Shown here: in pieces, positions 6,252 through 13,189 of the stretch
Position numbering within the stretch: position 1 is the stretch's first letter
How the letters are laid out: each line of letters opens with the position of its first letter
Notes under the pieces: generated by a model
What the model was told of the DNA's origin: nothing
The model's input: the letters and a program-made list of their open reading frames with translations, nothing else
Databases searched by the model: none
NCBI GenBank assembly: GCA_004552595.1
Contig: SFNX01000017.1
Coordinates: 1-25,998 of the forward strand
Reading direction: 5' to 3'
Length of the DNA: 25,998 bases
From: Lachnospiraceae bacterium
GTDB taxonomy: Bacteria; Bacillota; Clostridia; Lachnospirales; Lachnospiraceae
Position numbers and translations under genes: made by a program

Positions 6252-6544
6252 GACTATTATTGAATACACTTCAACTTGTAATAATATCTTTATGGGGAAT
6301 TACTTGCTACTGTATCTGCAATAATGATAATGGATTTAATGTATTTCTATTTTGGATATTAATGGGATTTCCGTTTGGATTTGGCAAGATAAGAGCAATA
6401 CTTATTCCAAAGAGGCTTGGGTTGGCCGGTGAACTTGGAGTGTTTGCACTTGATGCCATATTAGCAGGTCTTATCGGCGGGGTGTTTCTTTTAAGGAAAA
6501 TAGTCACGATTATCCTTGATTACATAAAGCTATTTGTGAAATAA
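6248..6544 (+). CDS. DUF6050-like small membrane protein
   Basis: 98 aa from ATG at 6248, chosen because it overlaps the previous stop as ATGA; an in-frame ATG at 6239 is the alternative. There are three hydrophobic segments: N-terminal (LLNTLQLVIISLWGITCYCI), middle (VFLFWILMGFPFGFGKIRAI) and C-terminal (GVFALDAILAGLIGGVFLL). The WILMGFPFGFGKI and GVFALDAILAGLIGG segments fit the DUF6050 family known between the replication and transfer blocks of such elements. Its function is unknown. The gene is closed by the terminator at 6573-6613. Confidence 0.75.
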   Translation: MRLLLNTLQLVIISLWGITCYCICNNDNGFNVFLFWILMGFPFGFGKIRAILIPKRLGLAGELGVFALDAILAGLIGGVFLLRKIVTIILDYIKLFVK

Positions 6545-6562
6545 GAAATAAGTTTATATATA
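6534..6562 (+). promoter_or_regulatory. Weak promoter candidate before pcfB
   Basis: TTGTGA (6534-6539), 17 nt, TATATA (6557-6562). Each box matches the consensus at four of six positions. If used, its transcript would meet the terminator hairpin at 6573-6613 before pcfB, an arrangement suited to attenuation or to constitutive silencing. Evidence is weak. Confidence 0.25.
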
Positions 6563-6572
6563 CAGCGAAATG

Positions 6573-6613
6573 AGCAGTTGATTTTTTTAAAATAAAGGTC
6601 AGCTGCTTTTTTT
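6573..6613 (+). terminator. Intrinsic terminator between maintenance and transfer blocks
   Basis: AGCAGTTGA (6573-6581) pairs with TCAGCTGCT (6599-6607) using one G-T pair, loop of 17 nt rich in A and T, then TTTTTT (6608-6613). It separates the rep/DUF6050 genes from pcfB-virD4, so the transfer genes need their own promoter or antitermination. Confidence 0.8.
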
Positions 6614-6628
6614 ATTGAAATAGACTTA

Positions 6629-6643
6629 TGGACACTGTGTCCA
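6629..6643 (+). promoter_or_regulatory. 15-bp palindrome TGGACACTGTGTCCA upstream of pcfB (operator candidate)
   Basis: A perfect palindrome around a central T, 16 nt after the terminator and 24 nt before the preferred pcfB start. The same palindrome with a central A lies at 9111-9125 before maff2. Two near-identical 15-bp palindromes at the heads of two transfer sub-operons suggest a shared regulator site or RNA hairpin. Confidence 0.65.
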
Positions 6644-6666
6644 CAAGTGAAGAAAGGATGGAGAAG

Positions 6667-7164
6667 ATGAATGATGAATTAAATCACGAGGTTGCCAGTA
6701 AGACTGTGGCACTTACATTCAGAGCCGCAAGGCTTACTAAGGAGACTCTTGAAAAGGCATTAAAGAAATACCTTGAGAGTAGGGAACATAAGAAAGGTCA
6801 GGCTGAACCAAAGCATGGCAAGATGAAGCTTGATGAATTAGTTGGACAGGGACAGGGTGCGACTGCAATTGAGGTAACAGATAATAACATCAAGTCATTT
6901 GAAAGAATTGCAAAGAAATACAATGTTGATTTTGCAGTTAAGAAGGATAAAACTGTACAACCACCAAAGTATATGGTGTTTTTCAAGGCAAAAGATACGG
7001 ATGTTCTTTCGCAGGCTTTCAAAGAATTTGTCAAAGTAAATGAGAAGCAGAAAGCAAAAGTATCGGTAAGAAGCAAACTTAAGAACTTCATGAAACAGGT
7101 AGCGCAGAATAAGAACAGAGAAAGAACCAGGGATAAACAAAAGAGCAGAGGACAGAGTCTGTAA
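6667..7164 (+). CDS. PcfB-family protein (DUF3801), accessory to the coupling protein
   Basis: 165 aa from ATG 6667, chosen because AAAGGA at 6653-6658 is well placed and the family begins near this residue. In-frame ATGs at 6658 and 6628 are alternatives; the last would put the palindrome inside the gene. The segments SKTVALTFRAARLTKETLEKALKKYL and the later LVGQGQGATAIEV fit DUF3801/PcfB, named after the relaxosome accessory protein of plasmid pCF10 that works with the VirD4-like PcfC. The C-terminus is strongly basic and carries VSVRSKLKNFMKQ, a version of a motif seen in three other proteins here. The stop overlaps the virD4 start as TAATG. Confidence 0.85.
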   Translation: MNDELNHEVASKTVALTFRAARLTKETLEKALKKYLESREHKKGQAEPKHGKMKLDELVGQGQGATAIEVTDNNIKSFERIAKKYNVDFAVKKDKTVQPPKYMVFFKAKDTDVLSQAFKEFVKVNEKQKAKVSVRSKLKNFMKQVAQNKNRERTRDKQKSRGQSL

Positions 7165-9008
7165 TGGCTAGTATTATTGAGGGCATTGCAAAGGATATAA
7201 AGAACATACCAAAGACCATTAAGGGTAAAACGAAATCCCTGGAACCAAAGAAGGTTATCCTTAAGGTCCTGCCGTATGTAATATTTGGATATGTTGCAGA
7301 TAAGTTTTATTATGGCTATCGAATAACGGAAGGTAGCGATGCTCTTAACAGATTGATGGATTCGCTGGCAAGTAACGTTGCATTTGCTAATCCATTACCA
7401 AGCATTTATCCAAAGGATCTTCTTGTCGGTATCATTACCGGTGTAGCATTTAGGCTAGTGGTATATTTTAAAGCAAAAAATGCGAAGAAATTCAGACATG
7501 GAGTTGAGTATGGATCTGCCAGATGGGGGACACCAAAAGATATTGAGCCGTATATGGATAAGGAGAACTTTGAAAATAACATCCTGCTTACCCAGACTGA
7601 AAGGCTTCAGATGAACGGAAGACCATCTTCACCAAAGTATGCAAGAAATAAGAATGTGCTTATTATTGGTGGTTCGGGTTCCGGAAAGACAAGATTCTTT
7701 GTTAAGCCAAATCTGATGCAGATGCATAGCTCATATGTTGTAACCGATCCAAAAGGAACTGTATTACTTGAAGTAGGCAAAATGCTTCAGTCAAATGGTT
7801 ACAGGATAAAAGTGCTTAATACAATTAACTTTACCAAGTCATGTCATTATAATCCCTTTTCATATATTCGAAGTGAAAAGGACATCCTTAAACTGGTAAA
7901 TACAATTATTGTAAATACTAAAGGGGAAGGTGCACAGGCTACAGAAGATTTCTGGGTAAAGGCGGAAAAATTGTACTATCAGGCCCTGATAGCATATATA
8001 TGGTATGAGGCGCCGGAAGAAGAACAGAACTTCTCGATGCTAATAGACTTAATTGATGCCAGTGAGGCAAGAGAAGACGATGAAGAGTTCAAAAATGCAG
8101 TTGATTTGTTATTTGAGGAACTGGAGAAAGAGGATCCGACGCATTTTGCAGTAAGGCAGTACAAAAAGTATAAGCTTGCTGCAGGAAAAACTGCAAAGAG
8201 TATATTGATAAGCTGTGGGGCAAGGCTTGCACCATTTGATATAAGAGAGCTTAGGGAACTTACAAGCTATGATGAACTTGAACTTGATACTCTAGGCGAA
8301 ATAAAGACAGCCATGTTTGTAATCATCAGTGATACAGATGCGACATTTAACTTTCTTGTAAGTATTATGTATGCGCAATTATTTAATCTGCTCTGTGATA
8401 AAGCAGATGATGTATATGGAGGAAGACTGCCGATTCATGTAAGGTGTCTCTTAGATGAGTTTGCCAATATCGGACAGATTCCGAGTTTTGAGAAGCTGAT
8501 AGCGACCATCAGATCGCGTGAAATATCGGCTTCTATTATTTTACAGTCAAAATCCCAGCTTAAAGCTATCTATAAAGACAATGCGGACACAATCGAAGGA
8601 AACTGCGACACGACACTGTTTTTGGGTGGAAAAGAGAAAACGACTCTTAAAGAAATGGCAGAAATCCTTGGAAAGGAAACAATTGATCTTTATAACACTT
8701 CTGATACGAGAGGAACCTCTCAGTCTTATGGACTTAATTATCAGAAGACCGGAAAAGAGCTTATGAGCCAGGATGAGATAGCTGTTATGGATGGAGGAAA
8801 ATGCATTATGCAGGTAAGAGGTGTGAGACCTTTCTTTTCAGATAAATATGATATTACCAAGCATAAGCAGTATAAAAATCTGTCCGATTATGACAGCAAA
8901 AACACCTTTGACATCGAAAAGTATCTAAGAAGTATCAAGCCCGGCACAATGAAGATGAAAAAGGGGCAGATTATTGATGAGGTATTCGATGCCGGAGAGA
9001 TTAAGTAA
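7164..9008 (+). CDS. virD4: VirD4/TraG-type conjugative coupling ATPase (CD1115-like)
   Basis: 614 aa. The type IV coupling protein that brings the DNA-relaxase complex to the secretion channel in the inner membrane. Two N-terminal hydrophobic segments (about residues 30-45 and 86-102) anchor it. Walker A GGSGSGKT is at G169-T176 and Walker B LLDEF has D431-E432. A further conserved motif is IATIRSREISASIILQS. The length and order match the VirD4-like protein of CTn4-type elements. The start overlaps the pcfB stop (TAATG), consistent with joint action of PcfB and the coupling protein. It is followed by a 216-nt structured leader. Confidence 0.95.
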   Translation: MASIIEGIAKDIKNIPKTIKGKTKSLEPKKVILKVLPYVIFGYVADKFYYGYRITEGSDALNRLMDSLASNVAFANPLPSIYPKDLLVGIITGVAFRLVVYFKAKNAKKFRHGVEYGSARWGTPKDIEPYMDKENFENNILLTQTERLQMNGRPSSPKYARNKNVLIIGGSGSGKTRFFVKPNLMQMHSSYVVTDPKGTVLLEVGKMLQSNGYRIKVLNTINFTKSCHYNPFSYIRSEKDILKLVNTIIVNTKGEGAQATEDFWVKAEKLYYQALIAYIWYEAPEEEQNFSMLIDLIDASEAREDDEEFKNAVDLLFEELEKEDPTHFAVRQYKKYKLAAGKTAKSILISCGARLAPFDIRELRELTSYDELELDTLGEIKTAMFVIISDTDATFNFLVSIMYAQLFNLLCDKADDVYGGRLPIHVRCLLDEFANIGQIPSFEKLIATIRSREISASIILQSKSQLKAIYKDNADTIEGNCDTTLFLGGKEKTTLKEMAEILGKETIDLYNTSDTRGTSQSYGLNYQKTGKELMSQDEIAVMDGGKCIMQVRGVRPFFSDKYDITKHKQYKNLSDYDSKNTFDIEKYLRSIKPGTMKMKKGQIIDEVFDAGEIK

Positions 9009-9097
9009 TTCCTTTATGGAAAAAGGTATAAGCTGATGGCTTAATATAAGCTTCCCTATCGTCAGCTAATACGGACAACTTAATATGGTACCCGTTA

Positions 9098-9144
9098 GGC
9101 ACATCACTTGTGGACACAGTGTCCAAAAGTCGTATGTGCCTTTT
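9098..9144 (+). terminator. Possible attenuator hairpin with short T tract
   Basis: GGCACAT (9098-9104) pairs with ATGTGCC (9134-9140), ACTT (9106-9109) with AAGT (9127-9130), and TGGACAC with GTGTCCA (9111-9125), followed by TTTT. The stem is long and stable but the T tract is short, so termination could be partial or conditional. Confidence 0.45.
9111..9125 (+). promoter_or_regulatory. 15-bp palindrome TGGACACAGTGTCCA upstream of maff2
   Basis: A perfect palindrome around a central A, the same as the one at 6629-6643 except for the central base. It forms the tip of the larger hairpin. It could act as DNA (operator) or RNA. Confidence 0.65.
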
Positions 9145-9224
9145 GTATGCCATCGGGAGACTGCCGTGTGTGCGGACAAACAGTTAAAAGGCATGAACAA
9201 AAAGATTAATGGAGGAAATGAAAA

Positions 9225-9440
9225 ATGGCGTTTTTTACAACAGCAGTAACCGGTCTTAAGACGGTAGTAACAGCAATCGGAGCAGGTGTAGGTGTCTGGG
9301 GAGTTATTAATCTCTTAGAAGGATATGGAAATGATAACCCAGGTGCAAAGTCACAGGGAATCAAGCAGTTAATGTCCGGTGGTGGCATTATCATTATGGC
9401 TCAGACGGTGATTCCACAGCTTAGCACATTGTTCTCATAA
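9225..9440 (+). CDS. Maff2-family small membrane protein (pilin-like)
   Basis: 71 aa. It begins MAFFTTAVTG, the N-terminus that names the Maff2 family. Two hydrophobic stretches (about residues 8-28 and 48-66) are separated by a polar loop (EGYGNDNPGAKSQG). Its size, topology and position just before the VirB6-like gene resemble VirB2/TrbC pilin-type subunits, but that role is inferred. The start has GGAGG at 9211-9215 with 9-nt spacing. It is the first gene after the structured leader. Confidence 0.88.
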   Translation: MAFFTTAVTGLKTVVTAIGAGVGVWGVINLLEGYGNDNPGAKSQGIKQLMSGGGIIIMAQTVIPQLSTLFS

Positions 9441-9445
9441 TCATA

Positions 9446-10318
9446 ATGGACGGAATTGTAGATAAAATTACCGAATTTATAAAGGAAATGCTTCAAGGGT
9501 GGGTACTTACCAACTTGGAAACCATGTTTACCGATGTCAATGACAAGGTAGGCACGATTGCAACAGAGGTAGGGAAGTCACCCAGTACATGGAATTCAAG
9601 TATCTTCAATATGATAAAAACACTGTCAGATAATGTCATGATTCCCATTGCGGGAATGATAATAAGCTTTGTTCTTGTATATGAACTGATATCCATGATT
9701 ATTGACAAAAACAACATGCATGAGTTCGATACCTCTGTCTTCATCAGATTCCTGATGAAGGCATGTATCGCTGTAATGTTGCTTTCAAAGACATTTGACA
9801 TTGTACTGGCGGTTTTCGATGTGGGAACCCATATTGTATCACAGGCCGGTGCTGCAATTACTGGAAGTACAACACTCGATGTAACATCAACTCTTCAGAG
9901 CATGTTTAACAGTGAATTATCGACTATGACCATAGGACAGTTGATAGGGCTTGGAATGGAAACCATGATTGTAAGCCTGTGTATGAAGATCATGTCGGTC
10001 TTAATCACCGTCGTACTATATGGCCGAATGGTGGAAATATACCTTTATATTTCGGTTGCCCCGATACCCTGTGCCACAGTGTCAAACAGAGAATGGGGAA
10101 CAATTGGAACAAACTATTTTAAGGGCTTGTGTGCCCTGGCATTCCAGGGATTTTTCATTATGGTATGTGTCGGAATATATGCAGTGTTAGTGAGCAGCGT
10201 ATCAGTTTCAGGTGACCTGCATTCAGCCCTATGGGGTGTAATGGCATATACAGTAGTACTGTGCTTTTCATTATTCAAGACAGGAAATCTTGCAAAATCA
10301 ATTTGGAATTCACACTAA
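9446..10318 (+). CDS. VirB6/TrbL-like polytopic membrane protein (CD1112-like)
   Basis: 290 aa with about five transmembrane segments, near residues 62-86, 100-125, 172-200, 238-262 and 268-286. It is a likely inner-membrane channel part of the type IV secretion system. The conserved middle (YGRMVEIYLYISVAPIPCAT) and the end (GNLAKSIW) are typical of the family in Tn1549/CTn4 elements. The start lies only 6 nt after the maff2 stop and has no obvious ribosome binding site, so it probably depends on translation of maff2. Confidence 0.88.
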   Translation: MDGIVDKITEFIKEMLQGWVLTNLETMFTDVNDKVGTIATEVGKSPSTWNSSIFNMIKTLSDNVMIPIAGMIISFVLVYELISMIIDKNNMHEFDTSVFIRFLMKACIAVMLLSKTFDIVLAVFDVGTHIVSQAGAAITGSTTLDVTSTLQSMFNSELSTMTIGQLIGLGMETMIVSLCMKIMSVLITVVLYGRMVEIYLYISVAPIPCATVSNREWGTIGTNYFKGLCALAFQGFFIMVCVGIYAVLVSSVSVSGDLHSALWGVMAYTVVLCFSLFKTGNLAKSIWNSH

Positions 10319-10332
10319 GAGAGGAGAACATT

Positions 10333-10734
10333 ATGGCAATATCGGTAGCGGTGCCAAAGGATTTATCAGGCATCAAAACAAAGGTAGCCCTGAATCTTAC
10401 AAAGAGACAGATAATCTGTTTTTCCGGGGCCATTATTACTGCTACTCCGACATATTTCCTTACAAGAAATATTCTTGGAACGAGTGGCTCCACGTTCTTA
10501 CTTATGCTAGTAGCTATGCCGTTCTTCTTCTTTGCAATGTATTCGCGGGACGGGTTCCCGGCAGAGAAGATACTAATGTTTATGATAAGGCAGAAGTTTC
10601 TTACCCCGGGAATAAGACCTTACAAATCGCAAAATTTATATGCAAGGTTGGAAGATAAGGAACGTATAAGGAAGGAGGTTCACTACCTTGAGGAACAAAA
10701 AAGAGGCGGCAGAAAAGAAAACAGATCCGAGTAA
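10333..10734 (+). CDS. PrgI-family membrane protein
   Basis: 133 aa from ATG 10333 with GAGGAG at 10321-10326; an open frame starting further upstream overlaps virB6 and is not needed. It begins MAISVAVPKDLSGIKTKVALNLTKRQ, the usual PrgI start. Two transmembrane segments follow (about residues 27-47 and 53-70). PrgI proteins are small membrane parts of Gram-positive type IV systems, named after PrgI of pCF10, and precede the VirB4 ATPase as here. The C-terminus is basic. It overlaps virB4 by 47 nt. Confidence 0.9.
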   Translation: MAISVAVPKDLSGIKTKVALNLTKRQIICFSGAIITATPTYFLTRNILGTSGSTFLLMLVAMPFFFFAMYSRDGFPAEKILMFMIRQKFLTPGIRPYKSQNLYARLEDKERIRKEVHYLEEQKRGGRKENRSE

Positions 10735-13186
10735 GGTAAAGGTAGCTGCAGCCACTACTACAGATGGAAAGAGTAGTCTTATTGATAAGATTAAGGCGAC
10801 CTTTGAAAATTTCCTTATCATGTTAAAGATAAAGGAATTAAATAAGGAAATGGCCGGAACGGATGCAAAGAGTAAAACACCGGATACGGCACAAAAGACA
10901 ATTACATTTGAAAAAATGTACCGTGATGGCATTTGTAAGGTGTCATCAAACCATTATTCAAAGATGGTGGAATTTTATGATATAAACTATGACCTGCTCG
11001 AAGTGCAGGATCAGGGGCTGATACTTGAGGATTATTCAAAACTGATTAACTATTTTGATCCGTCCGTTAAGTTTCAGCTCTTTCTGTTTAACAGAAGAGT
11101 CAGTGAGGAGGAATTGGAAGCCCAGCTTGATATACCTCTGCAGAGAGATGCCTTTGATGATATCAGGGAAGAGTATTCCATGATGCTTAAGAAACAGTCA
11201 TCGAAGGGAACTAATGGAATCATAAAGTCAAAGTACTTTGTTTTTGGCATTGATGCAGCAGATCTTAAGGAAGCAAGGGCAAAGCTTAATAACATTGAAA
11301 AGGATGTGTTAAGGAACTTAAACGCAATGGGTACCAATGCACACTCTCTTGATGGAAAAGAAAGACTGCGTGTACTTCATGAGTACTTCAATCAGGGAAA
11401 TATGGAGCCCTTTCACTTTTCCTTCAAGGAACTGTCAGAGTCCGGTAAGAGTGTTAAGGATTATATTGCACCACCGGGTTTTGATTTCAGATATCCTAAC
11501 AGATTCAGAAGTGGCAAGATGTTTGGATGTGTTCATTATCTGGATATCATTGCACCGAGATTTACGGATGAGTTATTAAAAAGGCTGCTTGACATTGATG
11601 ACAATTTAACAGTCACCATGCATATGCAGACCATGGACCCTGTTAAGGCAATCAAAATGCTTAAGGGTGCACTTACTAATATTCAGAAGATGAAGATTGA
11701 GGAGCAGAAGAAGGCTGTAAGAAGTGGATATGACATGGATATCCTTCCGACAGACATCATTACTTATGAAAAGGACACTTTGGAATTATTAGATGATTTG
11801 AACTCAAGTAACCAAAAGATAATTAAGATGACTTTTCTTATTACAACTTATGGTGAAACGAAAAAGAAGATGGAAGCACTTCAGCAGAGGGTTTCCGGTA
11901 TCATTCAGCAGGCAAATTGTAACTTAAGACCACTTCAGTATCTGCAGGAGCAGGGCCTTATGGCGTCAGCTCCAATCGGATGTAATGAGACAGGAATTGA
12001 GCGAGTGTTGACAACAAAGAGTACTGCAATACTGGTTCCGTTTTGTACGCAGGAATTATTTATGCCAAGCCCTGCCATCTATTATGGGTTAAATGCTTTG
12101 TCAAACAACATGATTATGGCAGACAGAAAGAAGCTTCGTACCCCGAATGGAGTAATACTTGGAACACCGGGATCCGGTAAATCATTCTCTGCAAAAAGAG
12201 AGATATTATCATCGTTTTTGCAGACAAGGGATGATGTTGTTATATGTGACCCGGAGGGAGAATACTTCCCACTTGTTCAGGCACTTCATGGGCAGGTAGT
12301 AAGGCTTGCGACAAACAGTAAGGATTATCTTAATCCAATGGACATACAGATAAGCCATAAGGGTGATAAGGAAGCACTTAAGCTTAAATCAGACTTCCTT
12401 ATTACGCTGTGTGACTTAATTGCAGGCGGTAAGGATGGATTACAGAACGACGAAAAAGGAATCATTGATGAATGTATAAGGCACATCTATGATAAATACT
12501 TTGAAAATCCTATTCCTGAGAACATGCCGCTTTTGGAGGATTTATATGATGCACTATTAGAGCATAAGAATCCAAAGGCAGAGAGAATTGCAAACAGTCT
12601 TGTTTTGTATGTCCATGGTTCGCAGAATTATTTCAATCATAGAACCAATGTTGATTCAAAGAACAGAATCATGTGTTTTGATATCAGGGATCTTGGAAAC
12701 CAGCTTAAGGAACTTGGAATGCTTATTGTTCAGGATGCGGTGTGGAACAGAGTGTCCGTAAACAGAGAGCGAAAGATAGCAACAAGATACTACTGTGATG
12801 AGTTCCATTTGCTTTTGAAAGAGAAACAGACAGCCATCTATTCGGTTGAAATCTGGAAGCGATTTAGAAAATGGGGTGGAATTCCAACAGGACTTACACA
12901 GAACGTAGGTGACTTTTTAAGGTCAGAGGAAATCGAGGGAATCCTTGGTAACTCTGACTTTGTTTATTTACTAAATCAAAATGCGAAGGATCAGCATATC
13001 TTAGCTGACAAACTTGGGTTATCAGAAAAGCAGCTTGCTCATGTGACAAACTCTGAACCGGGTTCAGGTCTGATTCTGTTTGATAACGTAGTCATTCCGT
13101 TTGTTGATAAATATCCTACGGATACAAAGACATATCGGATTATGAATACGAAGCCTGAAGAAAGTGTAACAAAAGAGGAGGCATGA
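10688..13186 (+). CDS. VirB4-like conjugal transfer ATPase (CD1110-like)
   Basis: 832 aa. It powers assembly and transport through the conjugation channel. Walker A GTPGSGKS is at G492-S499 and Walker B CDEF has D704-E705. The N-terminal ~480 residues correspond to the VirB4/TraE N-terminal region. Translation most likely begins at TTG 10688, preceded by AAGGAGG at 10672-10678. The rare start codon inside prgI may hold down the level of this large ATPase. The stop is 3 nt before the next gene's ATG. Confidence 0.95.
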   Translation: MRNKKEAAEKKTDPSKVKVAAATTTDGKSSLIDKIKATFENFLIMLKIKELNKEMAGTDAKSKTPDTAQKTITFEKMYRDGICKVSSNHYSKMVEFYDINYDLLEVQDQGLILEDYSKLINYFDPSVKFQLFLFNRRVSEEELEAQLDIPLQRDAFDDIREEYSMMLKKQSSKGTNGIIKSKYFVFGIDAADLKEARAKLNNIEKDVLRNLNAMGTNAHSLDGKERLRVLHEYFNQGNMEPFHFSFKELSESGKSVKDYIAPPGFDFRYPNRFRSGKMFGCVHYLDIIAPRFTDELLKRLLDIDDNLTVTMHMQTMDPVKAIKMLKGALTNIQKMKIEEQKKAVRSGYDMDILPTDIITYEKDTLELLDDLNSSNQKIIKMTFLITTYGETKKKMEALQQRVSGIIQQANCNLRPLQYLQEQGLMASAPIGCNETGIERVLTTKSTAILVPFCTQELFMPSPAIYYGLNALSNNMIMADRKKLRTPNGVILGTPGSGKSFSAKREILSSFLQTRDDVVICDPEGEYFPLVQALHGQVVRLATNSKDYLNPMDIQISHKGDKEALKLKSDFLITLCDLIAGGKDGLQNDEKGIIDECIRHIYDKYFENPIPENMPLLEDLYDALLEHKNPKAERIANSLVLYVHGSQNYFNHRTNVDSKNRIMCFDIRDLGNQLKELGMLIVQDAVWNRVSVNRERKIATRYYCDEFHLLLKEKQTAIYSVEIWKRFRKWGGIPTGLTQNVGDFLRSEEIEGILGNSDFVYLLNQNAKDQHILADKLGLSEKQLAHVTNSEPGSGLILFDNVVIPFVDKYPTDTKTYRIMNTKPEESVTKEEA

Positions 13187-13189
13187 TAG

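Larger units (their letters stand above)
9009..9224 (+). promoter_or_regulatory. Structured leader between virD4 and maff2, possible attenuator
   Basis: The 216 nt contain no credible gene but much secondary structure. A 43-nt hairpin at 9098-9140 has arms GGCACAT/ATGTGCC, an inner ACTT/AAGT step and the palindrome TGGACACAGTGTCCA at its tip; four Ts follow. The right end of that hairpin plus the Ts (TGCCTTTT, 9137-9144) is exactly complementary to AAAAGGCA (9186-9193), so the two pairings exclude each other. A 54-codon open frame from 9085 has no ribosome binding site. The leader probably controls maff2 and the downstream channel genes (inference). Confidence 0.5.

Noticed and set aside
9085..9249. 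54-codon open frame across the virD4-maff2 leader
   Set aside because: No ribosome binding site, runs into the maff2 gene in another frame, and the bases are better explained by hairpins.
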